NCBI GenBank assembly: GCA_024362935.1
Contig: JANCRA010000014.1
Span: forward strand, 8,201,258-8,265,257
Direction: 5' to 3'
DNA from: Setophaga petechia
Lineage: Eukaryota > Chordata > Aves > Passeriformes > Parulidae
Length of the DNA: 64,000 nt
Positions 12,001 through 25,862 of the stretch are shown piece by piece. The notes beneath the pieces are model-generated. The model saw only the letters and a program-made list of their open reading frames with translations, was not told the DNA's origin and ran no database searches. Within the stretch, counting starts at the first letter, position 1; every line of letters begins with the position of its first letter. The position numbers were made by a program, and so were the translations under genes.

Positions 12001-14228
12001 CACAATCAGAAGTATGGGAACCATCACAGATGGGGTAAAGTTCATCACCATTGACAGCAGAAGTTCTACTTTGAATCCAATAATTGCTGGTGTTAATTAG
12101 AGGAGTAGCTCTCCACCAGGTGGTATTTGAGTGCATTTAACAGGGCTTATGAGAGACAAAGAAAGCTTTAGGTTGGGTTTATCTGGCCAAGGTCCACCTC
12201 TTCTCCCAGGAAAAGCTCCCACTATGGTGTAATCAAAAGGTGTCACCAAGGCTCAGGGGGATTAGGGTAGAGCAGAAAACACATCTCTTCCTAAGGGGTT
12301 GGAGCACAGGTCAGGATGGGGAGCAGGGAACATAACAGTTGGAGCTGAAGCAGGAATCAACATGCACCAAGCTAGCTGCTGGCAGCTGAAGGACAAAGGC
12401 ACAGGTCTTCTGCACTGCCCACGACATTTCTAGCTCTTTCTGAAGCCTAGAATCCATGCCAAGGAGAACTGCATCTACCCAGCTGCTCCTCAGTTTAATG
12501 AGAGGAAGATACCAAAGAAAATAGCTACAGTGATAAGTAAATTAAGACTCATCAGTTCCTCAGAGCACGAGAAGGAAAGAAACCGGAGCATTTATGGCAA
12601 TCATGGGTTGGAGGTGACAGCAGGGAACAGCACTGGATAATGACTAAAAAAGCCAGCCTGCACCTGCACTACTATACCCAAGGCTGTAATTTGCTGCAAT
12701 CTGAGGTGATAACGATGGCAGTAAATGGGTTACATGTAGAAACAGATAGCCCAAGAATAAGCCACCAACTGCTTTGTAGCAACCACCATCATCACTGCAT
12801 ACTCAGCAGCAGGAGTTGCAAAATGCTGCCCGCTTGGAAAGGATGCTGAACACTTGGGTGTGTGTGCCTTTGGATCCTGCTGAGGCAGGCAGGGCTTTAA
12901 GTAGGATCCTGAAATGTAAAATGCCTGTTTCACATCAGCATATGCAAAATTTCAGGGTTTGTGGTATAAACTGGCGTTAGTAGGGCAAAGGTAAAGGTTG
13001 TGAACAGAAGAGAACAGACTCAATGCCAAGAGATTAAGCTGCAATAAGACATGTACAAAATAGTTAAGCCTGCTTAAGTCAGGTTCAAGCTGTTTCTCAT
13101 ATTTATTTTTTTTAATAAAATGTAAAAATTGCTTCCTCCCTGTAGAATGCTATGCTCCTTCATTCTGAACAACTGCCTACAGATTAACTCCCCCGTGTGG
13201 CTCATGCAGCACTGCCTGGATTTTCTCTTCAAAATAATCAACATTTACTATTTCCAGCATCTCCCACACTATCAGGCACCTGCCATAAATGTGCTAAAAA
13301 AATCCAAGGCCCTTTTGAATCAAGTGCCCCACAGCAGGAATATTTCTTTATAGCTTTCATCAATCAATAGTTGGCACCTGCCCTGAAGCACGGGCACTTC
13401 AGAGGAGGAGGCTAGAAAGAGGAATTATTGTATCTTGTAAGCTTGCTAAACTCTTGCTTCCCAAACACCTTGAGCAATGCTGAGCTCTTCTTCCAGAAGG
13501 AAGGCATGTTATTTGCACTAATAACCTATGCCTCTCCTTGTGTAAGCCTGTGTCTTCACCTTAGGCACTGCTGCCCCCTTCAGAGAGTCAGTTTAGCCTC
13601 TTTCAAAGCTTAACCACAAATACAATCAATCCTTCAAGGCTTGGACTAACCCCAGTATCTCTTTTAAATATGCATTACTGAAAATTGTAACTTAATCACA
13701 TCACTACTTACTCTTCCTTCCAGGACAGTGGTAAGGGAATTAAACCATAGCCTTTATGGTCTGTAATTTACCACACAAGCTGGCAAGCTCATTGCTTGAT
13801 TTTCTTTCTTTCAGTCCGCTCCTGATTCAAGACAGAACTTCATTTCTTGCCTCTGCTGCTCACAAGGCTCTTTGCAAAAAGCCTTGATGGAGTCAAGTAA
13901 ATTACTTCTGGTTTCTTTCACCTATTATGGGCTAGTACAGTCTTAGAACTCTTGCAATTAGGAAAACTTGATCCTATTATACCAAGTTAAATCAGTACCA
14001 AGTTAAATCAGGTGTTACAGGATTCTATTTTATTCCCTGCTGTCTTATGAAGAGACAGCATGAAGGACAGCAGCTGTGAAAAAACAGCTGTTCATACAGA
14101 CATTAAGACAAAGAGACTTAAAGAGATCATCTTTAAATTGAAATGGAATTTTCTGAGCTTCGTTTATGCTTGGAAGATGAGTGAGGAAATAGTAATTGCC
14201 CACATGTACAGCACAGCTTGAGCAATCC

Positions 14229-14253
14229 TGATATCATCAAGAAGATGATATCA
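14229..14253. repeat. 10-bp inverted repeat, 5-nt loop
   Basis: TGATATCATC, then AAGAA, then GATGATATCA; the arms are exact reverse complements. Located in WDR59 intron 18. Function unknown; small enough to be chance. Confidence 0.7.
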
Positions 14254-16513
14254 TGAATGATGTTGGAGCTTGAAGGACACGTGGACCTGACAATCAGAAA
14301 ACAGCTGTCAAAGCAGACTTGGCAGGGCAGGTGCCAGGAGGAGGGAGTACCTGCCAGGGTGGCTGAAGTGCAACCACTCTGAATGAATGCAGTGGTACAA
14401 CTCCAAGGGCTGGGAGAAGATCACAAGTTAAGAAGAAATTGTATTTTTTGATCCAGGAAATAGGACTGTGTGATGGATTGCACTGAGAAGTGGCAGTTCA
14501 TGTTAATGAGATGACAGATTGTTAGAAACTCAACCAGTTTGCTTCTTCAACAGCTCTTACGTGATCTTCCTCTCCAGCAAGGCTTTGTCTTTTCAGAAAT
14601 TAGGTGCTCTAGTGTCAGTCTCATCAGCTGGTTGATAACATATAATAATCACTCAGGTCCTCTAGAGTGCACTCTGTATCTTAGAGGTTGATCTTTTCTT
14701 ACACTTCAAATTACCCCTTGGCATCCTTTCCTGACCACAAGGCCAGGTGAAACAGGCATCCTGTGGGTCAGTAACTGCACCTTGCAAACGACTGTCTGCT
14801 CCTGCCCACTTACACGTTCATCTGCTCTTGTGAAGCCCTAGCCCTGCATGGAGTGAGAGTCCCCCAGCTCTGTGCAGGTTACTCAAAGGCAGGCAGGTGG
14901 CATTTTATTCTTGGGCCCTTAGGCAGAAGACAGGGTCATATCAAGGACAGAATTAGCACAGCACACAGTACCGGGAAGTCGTTAATTGCTTGTATGGACC
15001 AACGGCGCCGGGCAGAGCGAGGAGACATCTGTACGCGAAAACATTATACCCAGGAGGAGGGAAGAGAGACACCAAGAAAGTTAAAGACAAAGGTAAATAA
15101 ACTGAAATGAAAAGTGCCCTGAACCAGCAGAGTAAAAGATACTGTTCCCAATGACTCTGGTACACAGTGAACATTGCAAACCACTTCCACTGTACACATT
15201 TGTACACAGCATTACCTATGGCTCTGGCAGAGCAAGGGCTGCTGTGTCTGTGCCCAACACCAACCTCTATGGAAGACTTTGGCAAACACAAATCTGAATG
15301 AAGTCTTCCACATGGAGTTGTATTACTGCAAGAAGCACTGAACTGCTTCATGTGAGCTTGTTCATACCATGAATTGAGCAGAGGACAACACCCAGGCACC
15401 TCACATGCCTAAACTCCAAAGTTTTACTCCTCTTGCCTGAAGAGGAAGGCAGCTAAGTGTAAACTGCATCATTTTTAGCACAGCTGTCCAGTGCCATGGC
15501 ACAGATATCTGCAGGAAGCTAAACAGACACCCCTGCTTACTCAGATTCCCTTTAACATTCAGCATCCTCCAGAACTTCATTCATTGGAACCTGCTGTAAG
15601 TGTTCACTTTCATTTTAAACAATAAAAACCATATGTCAGGATATTAGAAGGGATGTAGAGACACTGCTACTTGGCAGGGCCATGTGGATATTGTCGTAAT
15701 GGGTTGAGAAACTCATTCAGATTGAGTGAGCAATCAAATTCACTGACTAACTATGCCAAACAGCTCCAAAGGAGGCTTTCATTAAGAACTTGAAGATATT
15801 GCAATAGGTACTCACACAGTATTACAGCAACAGCAAATGGACTCTTTCAAAGCACATTACTGTACACTCACTTGACAAAAGGTTTTGTGTACAGATCTCT
15901 ACAGATCTCTAGGAGTCAACACAATAAAAGGGGATATTTGGGTCAGGTACAATGTATTTTGCATTTGTTTTCAGTTGATGATAGACAGTCAGGACCATCA
16001 ACCATGCCTTCAGCCTCTACATCCCCTTGCATCTCACTGCTGGGAGAGCCCGACAGCCAGGAAGCCAAGGCTGGCTGCAGGGCCCCATGGAAAAAGAGAG
16101 CAAAGGGCTGCAGCCATGTGCTACACGTTCCTCCAGCAGGCCTCACAGAGAAGGAGAAAAGGGTTAGTTGAAGGAAATTCAGTACAGTGGAAAAGCAGCA
16201 AAACTAAGCTCAGTCCCCCCACCAGTCCCCTGATGGGAAGCATAAGGGCACCCCTGTCACCATGCCCAGGTACAGCAAGGCTGAGCAGGCCCCAGGTCCC
16301 CATTGGCAGGACCCTCTAACTGCAGGGGGGAAAAGAACTCCATGGCACCTTATTTAAGAGACACTCAGGTTCAAAACACTGACAGCATTGCCATGGTACA
16401 GATAAAGCTCCTCCTTTCTGCTGACTACTCCTCTTCAGTGGGGCTTTTTTGAGGAGTGAAAAAGAGGGAGGAAGAAATGAGGAGTGTGCATGTGTGAATA
16501 AAAAGTGAGAAAG

Positions 16514-16555
16514 ATATATATAGATGTGTGTGTATGCACATATATATATACGTAT
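16514..16555. repeat. TA/TG microsatellite with inverted symmetry
   Basis: A run of TA repeats, then TG repeats, then CA and TA repeats. The two arms around TGTGTATG can pair over about 13 bp with one mismatch. Simple sequence likely to vary in length. Confidence 0.75.
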
Positions 16556-18580
16556 TTAAATGAGCACAGAAAGGCTCAGTGCCAGATTTAGCTTCATTTT
16601 GGCTTACTAAGGAGCTCTCTGCTGGAAATCAGCAGCTCCCCTGCCTTTATGGGAACATTACATCTTTCCTGTCTAGCAATGGGCAAATTCCATTTGTTTG
16701 CTAATGGTAGTGGATGCCAGTGGTTGCTACACTGGATTTAAATACTTGGTTATGGCTCATAAATTCAATTTTGGGGATGAGGTTGTCTGATATCACAGTT
16801 TGATGCACAAAATTTCAACTTTTATTTAATGTGAACATAAAATCCAAGCTTCAGAGCAAGGAGCTAACTAAACTCAGAGTCTGGGCTTTTTAAAACTGTC
16901 CCAATGAAATAACAAAAATATTGATCTAACAGAGGCCATGACATCAACTCCTGAAGAATCAGAAAACTTTTGCTGAAGGCAGATATAGGTTTTTTGTTTT
17001 TTTTTAATACTATTTCATCTGCAAGAACATTGGAACCAGCTCCCTGCTAGGGTTCTCACATTTATTCCAGCATGTGAGGAGACAGGGGAAGGGGAACACA
17101 GGAATTTCCCTTGGCTTTCAGCAGACACAGGCTTTGTTCTCTTCAATTCTTTTACCCTGTGACAAAAATCTTGTTGCCATCAATACAAGGGCTGGGGAGA
17201 CAGGTCACATGAAATTGCACCAAGCTGGTTCCACATGTTATTTTTAGCCTTGTCTGTCATCTTAGAGAGGCTGTGTATGGGGACAAGCCTGCTGCAGAGG
17301 ACAGAGGTAGCTCTTTAAATAAACTCTCCTACAAAGACCAGGACAGGCTGTAATTCTATTCTATAATTCCAGGCAGTACCATTTTCTCTTTTCATCAAAA
17401 AAATAAAAAGCTTGTGTGAGGAAAAAAACCAGGATGAGGACTCTGAGTCTTCGGGGGTCTGTATGGAAGCAGAATTTGCACTGGGGACAGAGGATCTCCC
17501 CACAGCTGGGAGGTGTAACGACATCATGTAAGCAGGACACAGTCCCAGAGACAGGGTAGGCTGTCACACCCAGCACCACCAGAAAAACAAGACTTGTCTC
17601 GGTGCCCAGGAAGGATAGGTGTTCAAGGCTTTGACTTCCTCTGCTCCTGGGACACAAGTTCCCAAACCCTTCTGCCAGCAGAGTGCAGACAGCTTTTGGC
17701 TTTCCCTGGAAGCTCTTCACTGCTGCAACAGATCCGTGTCCTCGGCAGGGACAGTGAACAAACTACTCAATGCCCCAAATTCTGAGGCTCCCAGTGGAAG
17801 CCTTCTGCATTTTTGCAAGCCACTTCACCCCCTGCTGAAGCACAATTCGTTTCTAACAATCTGCTTGGCTTACTGCTCCCACAGCATCTGCTCCAGGCAC
17901 ATCAGGCCCTCACAGCTGCCTTACAACTACCCTGCAGCTGCCCTACAATTACAACAGGTCTTCCTCACCCACCATGACCCAGAAGGAAACAATCCCACTC
18001 TTCTCCAAAGCCTTGTAAACAGGAACAACAGCAAAATCTTCACCTAAACTAGAATTATGTGAATTGGAAGGTCTTCAGAGAATCATGTAGAAATTATTTT
18101 TGTTTAGGAAAAAAAAAAGGGCACATATCCCTGAAAGAGACACCTGAAATAGAAATAACCAACCACATCCCATAGACCAGGAGAGGTTGGCAGAAAGCTG
18201 CAGAGAGTCACAACCCTTTGCAGTTTTATATATCAGGGAGTACCCAGAACAGCAAGAGCTGCCTATCTGTACCTATCTGAAGACTACAACTTCTTAAAGG
18301 GTGAGATTTTAACCCTACATAATGCAAAGGGAGACAGTGTATTGCACTGAAGGGAACTGTGATGGTCAGCACAGAGAAACATCAAAATAAGCAGGTTAAA
18401 TGCTAGAGAGGATTGGTAAAGAAGTTACTCATAGGAGATAAATCCATTTGACAGAGCTGCCTGTAAAAAGATGTCATTTTGAGAGGAATACAAAGCTTCT
18501 GTTACTAGCAATGCTAAATGAAAGGAAAACAGATCATGAAGGCTCAAGTGTTGGGAGCAGTGTTCTGGTGTGGTACTTAC

Positions 18581-18734
18581 CCTTTCTTTGTAGTAGAAGG
18601 AGCTGATGGAGACCTGCTCCTTCTCACTGCGAGTTGGGCTCCCACTGTACAAGCGCAGGTTGCCCGGAGTCTCCGTGCGGATCTTCATTGGAGTAATGAG
18701 GCCACTGTGGTAGGCTGATAAAGCTGACAGAGAC
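18581..18734 (-). CDS. WDR59: WDR59 exon 18
   Basis: Encodes residues 571-622: SLSALSAYHSGLITPMKI, RTETPGNLRLYSGSPTR, SEKEQVSISSFYYKER. Strongly conserved among vertebrates. Acceptor TTCCAG, donor GTAAGT, end phase 0. The next exon lies 9.5 kb downstream, across the longest intron of the gene. Confidence 0.96.
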
Positions 18735-19003
18735 CTGGAAGGAAGGGAATACACTTCCAGGGCCTTTTCCCACCAAAACATCCTGCAGCTCACCCTGACA
18801 TCTCCACCAACCCAAGCTGCCAGCAATGGTGCCACTGTCTGGGAAGAAGTCTCTGCTGAGGTGCTGTGGTGTAAGGGCCCAGGTGCTCTGTGCTGAGGGC
18901 ACAGCTAGCACTGGAGGGGACAAGCTCCAATGCAGGACCTGGTATTTTCCTGCCTTCCTGCCCATGACAGCAGCACACCTCAAAGGCCACACAGAGCACT
19001 CAC

Positions 19004-19073
19004 CTGGGTGTGGGTTCCATCGGGGACACGGCACGGTGCATGGTCATGGGTCTCGTGAAATACACCAGGTACC
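19004..19073 (-). CDS. WDR59: WDR59 exon 17
   Basis: Encodes residues 548-570 and two bases of Arg571: after the split Gly it reads YLVYFTRPMTMHRAVSP then MEPTP. Acceptor CTTCAG, donor GTGAGT. The SPMEPTPR stretch offers SP/TP sites, consistent with a regulated linker, but this is inference. Phases fit both neighbours. Confidence 0.94.
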
Positions 19074-20352
19074 CTGAAGGGACAGGACATGGCATCAAGA
19101 TCATGCAACAAGGAGGGGATTACTCAGGGGTGGTTCAACTTAAATGACCAGATTTCCCTGTGTATCAGAGGCAAGGGGCTTGGTTCTTATCCACTACCCT
19201 TAGTAATTATAAACTAAAAGCAGACATTCTCTCAACCCAAATCAACTTCCTGCACGCCCACTACAAAGCATGGAGGTTTTGAGATGTTTCTCTCAAAAGC
19301 ACAACTTCAAGTGGCTTATAGCTGTTAGAGAAAAGACAGGGAAAGAAAATGAGCAAATGCATGCTCATGTTTAACTCTCCACCACAACTTGACAAGCACT
19401 GTTACTCCAAAGGTGAGGTGATGTTTGGCAACACAGAGAAACCACTGCAGCTTGTACAATTCTCTTCTTCAACAGGAGAGTCCCAGACATCTGAAACCAA
19501 CTCCAAAACATTCTCTCACAAGCCTTATCCCATTTGGTAGCCTCTCAAGTGTCTTCAGCCACCTACTCTTGCAAGCATTTCAGGATTTAGCAGGTTTCAC
19601 TGAGCCTATTCAATCAATATTATTCTGTTTTACTTTTACTTGGGAATTCAGGGAGGCCTGTATGGAAAGCAGCTTTCAAAATGTGCTCACGCTGGGATGC
19701 AGTCAGGTTCAGAGAAGGCATGTGTGCATCTGAAACAGCTCAGTGAAACGTCACAGCTCTTACTCAGATCTTAACCTGGTTTTTAATGAACTTTACCCTC
19801 TATGTGCTCTCCTGGAAACCTGGATGTGATTGTACCCCATCTTTCATTTAGGAGAAGTTTGGGAATAGCTTGGGAAAGCTATTTTGGACAAGTGGAAGAG
19901 TGTAGAATGAGAAAAGAGTGGTTAGTAATGTGAATATGGTTTCAGCAAGGGGTAAATTCAACTCCAAAGCACGGGAGTTTTGTGAAGACAGAGTGCCAGA
20001 ATACACCCAGTAATGTGATGCTGGTAGCAGAGAACTAGGCAAGGAAAACAGCTATTCCCAGTGTTCTATAAAAAGATCTGTCAATGCTTCTGGCATGCCA
20101 CAAGCCAAAGGTTATCTCTTCAGCTAGCCCTGCATTTCCAAATCCTAAAGCCCCACATGCAACCTCAACTGCAAACAGTTGCTAACTAGTCTCACCTCTA
20201 AATTTACCACAGTATCACTACTTTAACACCATTCCTTACTCCTTGCATGGCAATGACCAAATCTCATCTTGTTCAGAGGCAAGTGCTCCCCAAGACAGCT
20301 AAAAGGACTATTCCTTGGCTAGCTGTTCTAATGGATCAGTGACAGGGCTGAC

Positions 20353-20509
20353 CTGCACCACAGAACCTGGCTCCAGAGGTCCGTGGAAATGGGATGTTCG
20401 AGTCCTGGTAGGAGCCATAGGCATTGGAGACGCGGGCGAACGTGGGCAAGGGGGGCGTCACGGAGTTGGACAGAGCGTAGGGATTGCTGGACGTGCTGTC
20501 CTCCTGGTT
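20353..20509 (-). CDS. WDR59: WDR59 exon 16, Ser/Pro linker
   Basis: Encodes residues 496-547 plus one base: NQEDSTSSNPYALSNSV, TPPLPTFARVSNAYGSYQ, DSNIPFPRTSGARFCGA. Rich in Ser, Pro and Asn; likely an extended linker and potentially phosphorylated (TPP motif). Acceptor TTTCAG, donor GTCAGC. Confidence 0.95.
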
Positions 20510-21908
20510 CTGAAACAGAAGGTACCCAAGGTCACACTCCTGCTGCCACAGGAGAGAAATCCAGCCAGAGCATCGGACATGGCTGTGCCAAGCAGCCTCA
20601 CAGTGCTGCTCATCCTTTGAGCCAGAGCAGACCAAGCTCAGAGCAGTTGCTGCTCCAACTGCAGAGGCACTTGCAGGCACATTTGCCTTTGAGGGAAAAG
20701 CTTCTCTGGCTGCTTGTCCAGAGACTTCTCTCCCACCATAACCATGTTGAAATGCAGAGCTTAACTTGGGGAGGAACAGGAGGAAACTATACAGAAAATC
20801 TGACCTTCAAACTTTGGATATGACTCTCAAGACAGCTAGTTGAGCTGAACATGATACCTCAATGATGCACAAAATCTCCCTGAGTGGGAATACCACACAA
20901 CTGTGGGGTGTCAAGCACAGGCTGGGAGTCTTCAAGTGAGGAAGGCAGGTGGTGTGAATTATTGGGGTCCTCAGGACTATGCAGGAATTTTAGCAGAAAT
21001 CTGCATTTATTTGGATAAATAATACTACAACTTCAGTCTAAAGGAATTCTTTGAAAGCAGTGGTGCCTCGAGTCATCAGATTTCCACACAGCAGAGAAAG
21101 TTCCCACTCTTACAATATTACTGCTGCAACCAAGCAGAATAAGCCTTTACATGCAAAAAAAACCCACCACCTAGCCCTTTATTTGTGATGAATAAACAAA
21201 ACTTCTCAGAAAAGAAACCTGAGGAGACTCTCCAATCTTTTCCTGAATGCTAAAAACACCCACTCCAGTACACTTCACCCACACAAAGACCTAATACCTG
21301 ACACTGGGATGCTGAGTAGGTATCACAGATCTCACAGCTAAGAGCAGAGTGTGACTTGGATTTATCTGCAATATCATCCCTACAAAACCTCAGCAGAAGG
21401 CTGCAGAAAAAAACAGATTTTCACAGTTTGGGTTTTTTTTCAGGGAAGAAAACAAAAACCCTAGAATAGGACTAGAAGGACCTTTGACTTTGAACTGAGG
21501 AGGTGAAGACATCTGCCACTGCCTTTGAGACAAGAATGACTTGATCTGAGGCCTCTTACCTTCTCTCACAGACGATAACCATGCCCTTGCAGTCAGTGAA
21601 ATACATTCTGAGCTGGGAAGCTCCCATGCACCATAAAGATTCTCCAATTTCCAGTCACTCCTGGTAACCCAGATATCAGAGCTCCCCAAAGCGAACCTTC
21701 AGGGCCTCATTTGTGGAAAACAAAACACATCTAATCATCCACCCAGCTCTCTTCAACATTAACCAGAAATGCTCACACGAATGTAATGGCCAGACACAGG
21801 GGTCTGTTTACACATCTAACAAGGCCAGACTCTCACTGAAGAGTCAGAAGTGTGGGACATGGGAAAAGACAACAAACTAGGGCAGAGAGCCCACGCAGCT
21901 CTCCGTAC

Positions 21909-22004
21909 CACGACAGACTCCAGCCAGGAGACCAGCTGACGCAGGCAAGGCTCCAGGCAGCTCTGGTTCCGCTTCACTTTCTGCAGGGAAGTGTCTTTCA
22001 GTAT
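21909..22004 (-). CDS. WDR59: WDR59 exon 15, RWD C-terminal helix
   Basis: Encodes residues 464-495: ILKDTSLQKVKRNQSC then LEPCLRQLVSWLESVV. It is an amphipathic helical segment that completes the RWD domain. Acceptor TTCCAG, donor GTACGG. It is 96 nt and phase 0 at both ends. Confidence 0.95.
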
Positions 22005-22262
22005 CTGGAATACATACAAGACACAGCTTTATTCACGGCTACCTGCACACTATGCCCACATCCTTTTTGTCTGCAGAGCAGCTTAGATGCCAGAACAGGT
22101 CACAGACATCCCCTAATGTCCACGGGAGCCACTCCTGTCTGCTCTGAGGAATGGCTGTGTGCTTTGATCAGAGCACTGAGGTTCACCTAACAGCACACTG
22201 AGCCAGGATTTAGGCTTCAGTATTTCTGCAGCCCATATGTTTCATACTAGTTTGTGGCAAAC

Positions 22263-22301
22263 TGGATCAGTTTTTTTCAGGAAGAAACCCAAACTGATCC
22301 A
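22263..22301. repeat. 11-bp inverted repeat, 17-nt loop
   Basis: TGGATCAGTTT at 22263-22273 and AAACTGATCCA at 22291-22301 are exact reverse complements, in WDR59 intron 14. Function unknown. Confidence 0.7.
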
Positions 22302-22781
22302 TCAATGTGTTGCTGGGGAAAAGATTTCATTAGAAATAGTATATGCTACACCAGATGATCAAACACCTGGTCTACATTAGCAGGGTCTGCGTAAAAAAAA
22401 TCCCCTCATTTTTAAAGCAGCTTGTGTAGTAGAGCAGTAAGCAACATGCTAGCTCAAAAATAGTATCACTCTGCAGGTGGATGCTTAGCTGGTTGTTTTG
22501 TCTATTATTGGGTTGAGGCAACTGCATGAAGGATGTTAGGGATCCTCAGGCAATACACATCACATTGGAACACAGCAGCAATGAAGAAGCAGTGGAAAAA
22601 GGTAAACACTGGACTGCAGCACCAACAAAAACCTCATCCTATGGGCTTCACAATTTACCAGTTCAACAAGACCTGTGGTATGTCTTCAGCTAAGTCTGAT
22701 GTTTAGCTATATCTCGAAAATCCAGAAGTCAAGTATCCATCATTGGTACATTTATAAAGACACTCTCTACTCCTTACACAC

Positions 22782-22946
22782 CTTCAGCAGCTTGGCCTTC
22801 ATGGAAGCTGTGATGGAGGTTGGGTTGATGAACTGGAAGGATGGTGCAGCATTATTGGGATACTGGACAGGGAACATCACCAGCATCCTGACTCTGTGGT
22901 TGCCGCAATGCACCGACACTGTACAGCTGCGGCTCACTGCATCCAT
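22782..22946 (-). CDS. WDR59: WDR59 exon 14, RWD domain core
   Basis: Encodes residues 409-463: MDAVSRSCTVSVHCGNHRV, RMLVMFPVQYPNNAAPSF, QFINPTSITASMKAKLLK. FP-x-QYPNNAAPSF corresponds to the Pro-rich YP turn typical of RWD/UBC-like folds. At 165 nt it is phase 0 at both ends. Acceptor CACAG, donor GTGTGT. Confidence 0.96.
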
Positions 22947-23774
22947 CTGTGAGGAAAAGCAATTGGTCTCTAGTTAGATCTCTCAGGACTTTTACACTTA
23001 CAGTGGCTTAAATTCATGCTGAGGGACTGATTCCTCTGCACATAAGACAAAGTCATGCTGTTCTCAAGGGCAGGGAACACAGTGACAGCAAAAAGCCCCA
23101 GGCAGATGGGGACAGGCTCAGCTCACACCAGCAGACTGACATTCCAGCAGCCAGAGACTGTGGCCAGCCCAGGTAGCACAAGAAAGGGGCTCTGCTCCCA
23201 ACAGCCACTGCACCCCAGCCCACTTCACCTGGCCATGGAGAGCTCCTGGCCCAGTGCAGCAGTAACAGGCAGCAGAAAACTGCATCAGGATCACGCCACG
23301 AGCTGTGAAACCACAGGGGTGGGGAAAGGAGACAGGCAGCTGCCTCGAGCCTCCCAGCCCAGTCCAGGGCTGTGCCTCCAGTCAGCTTCCATGCACAGAG
23401 GAGAGTTTGGAGTGCAAGGAAGGGGGCAAAACTGAGGGACACATCTCAGCAGATGGGATTCAGAACCAGTTGAAATGAGATGAACTGCATGGAACAAGTC
23501 ACCTTCCACTCCACAGTCTAGGCAGAGAAGAAAACACCAGCCAGCCTTCTCAAGATCAGCCAGTGCACTTACTGTGCTGAAACATTTCTCTCACACCATT
23601 GTCTGGGGTTATCCTCTTTCCTACTACCCCTGGCCAAGAGGATCTCGACAGCCCAGTATAAAACTTGTTTACAGACAGCAGTCACTGCAGCAAAGAAGGT
23701 TCCCCTCTAAAGGCTCCAATAAACCAGCCCGCCCACATCCCCTCCTAACAAGCCAGCAAAAGAAAACTCTGTAC

Positions 23775-23899
23775 CTCCACATTGACATTTCGGATCTGCA
23801 CATTGATCAGTGAAAACTCCTGCTGCAGTGTTTGAGGCAGCCCCAGTTGGTCTGTTTTCTTTCCCACCAGGGGATCATTCAGGAAATCTTCTTTTAAGG
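23775..23899 (-). CDS. WDR59: WDR59 exon 13, start of RWD domain
   Basis: Encodes residues 367-408, starting LKEDFLNDPLVGKKTDQLG after a split Ala and continuing LPQTLQQEFSLINVQIRN, VNVE. The second half is the first helix and strand of the RWD domain. Its first half (NDPLVGKK) is the least conserved part compared with human. Acceptor GTCAG, donor GTACAG. Confidence 0.93.
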
Positions 23900-25862
23900 C
23901 TGACAGGAAAGATGGAAAACAAGTTGAGACAAGCTATAACAGGCAGAGTATCTCACATGATGTCAGGAGGCAGCCAAGACAGCAGGTTTTCCTCTGCTCC
24001 TCTGACAAATGGAGGTATGAGCTTTACCTGGAAAAGACCTGTGAGCTGGACAGTCTCAGCCATTGTTTGGAGGCAAGTTTCTGACCCTTCTCTTCAAAAA
24101 AACCAAAGCTGTCTGCACACAGAGTTCCCAGGAAAGTTACAGAACCTGCCTGTACTTTGTACAGTCCTAAATGGTCCTTCTCTTGTCATGTGAGACCCTT
24201 TTTCCTCCCTACACAATGCTGCACAGTCACGATTGGCTGAACTGGAGGATCTCAGTTCAGCAGAAAAGAACTGCAGCCCTAGCAGTCTCCAGGAGGAGCT
24301 CTGGTCTTTGGGACTAAAATCCCACCATTCCTGACTTTCAGGGAAAACTTCCAAAGCATAACAGTGCTTTGGGAGAAAGCAGGGAGTATTTCTGGTCCTA
24401 ATAGAAGCTTAATTCATTTGCAGCAGCCATTTGCATTTAATGTTGCAAAGCACTCTAGTGCTTTAACAGCCTTTAAAGACTCATCAAAATACTGTGCCTA
24501 ACTCTCCAGTTCCAGCAGTTTTTAGGAGGACAACAACCCCTAAAGGCCAGAACACATTTAAACAGCCAGGCAAGCGCTGCAGGACACAAAGAATTACAAT
24601 TAAGGTAACAAACCTCACTGAGTTTCAGAATTGGTCTCTGCCTGTGATTGTGCTTGGCTTTTGCCTTGCTTCTTGCTGTGTAGCTCCATAAGGGTGTTTT
24701 GCTGCAGCACCACTTCTTAAGAAAGTCAAATATATTTTATTATGATGGTTCCAAGGACAGAAGGGAAGTCCTGATTTTTCAGCTGTCATTCTCACACTTG
24801 CAATATCACATTGCACAGACTATTCCCAGAAAAAACAAACAAATGAAAAGAAATTCAAGAAGTTGACCTTTTACAGGCATTCGCCTAGGAGTTACTGACT
24901 TTGGTGCAGGGACAAATATGTGGTATTACCACTACCCAATGGGCTGTTGGATTTGGATAGGATGCTTAGCCAATCATTCTTGTTTGCAATTCTATTACAG
25001 CGCTTAGATATATTCCAGAAAAGGGAGCTGAAAAGGAGATTAAAGGAAGATCAGTGGCTCTCAGGGAAGATAATTATTTCTAGCTCAAGATACCACATAG
25101 CTTACTGAAAAGCCATCTCTGAGGTTCCCAGTATGGGCAGTGCCCTCCCTTTGTCTTCTCCTCCCATTCCCTTCCAATTAGTTTTTAATCCTCCAAAGCC
25201 CCACGTTTGTACAGATTCCTAAAGCTCCTCCATAAGCAGCAGCAAGAGCTGTGCAGCAAAGGCACAGCTGGGGCTCTCTCCTTCACCTGCAGAGTGCTGA
25301 TCTCTTCAAAAGATCCCCCAAAGTGCTTTACTAATGTAACATGGAGGCTTTGTCTGCAGCTGAAATGCAGCCACCCCCAGGGTGAAACATCAACAGTCCA
25401 CAATAGCTTTTTTGGCTAGAAAGAACTGAAATTCCTACCTAGGGATTTGCTTGTGTGTTAATCCTGCAGTCATGTTATATGCAGCAAAATCTGCCCTGCT
25501 ACAGAAAAGCAAAACATTGATTCCCTTTAGCCATGAGGAAAACCATAAGAGTCTGAACCAAAGAAGAAACCACATGGAAACCAGACCCACACAGTAACCA
25601 CATGGGATGTTTGGATGTGCATCATCAGGGACAGTGGAAGAGTTAACACTCACTTGTGGAAAAAAGAGAGATCAGGCAGAATGAGAATGCTCCCAGCTGG
25701 AGCAAGAGAGGTTGTGCTGCCTGAGAAGCACTGCTCATGGGGAGCACAGGTATCTGGGGCTTTTTCTATCATCTTATAAAACCCTGACATTGACAGAAAT
25801 TCTGATGGCTTTCAGAAACTTGTTCTGCTGCCCCAAAGGACAGGAGACAGAGAGTAACTTCA

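Larger units (their letters stand above)
9099..18580 (-). other. WDR59 intron 18, 9.5 kb
   Basis: The longest intron. I found no exon, RNA gene or clear retroposon in it. It holds a T15 run at 11591-11605, a small hairpin at 14229-14253, a 10-bp tandem duplication at 15891-15910 and a TA/TG microsatellite at 16514-16555. No unassigned WDR59 residues remain that would need an exon here. Confidence 0.8.
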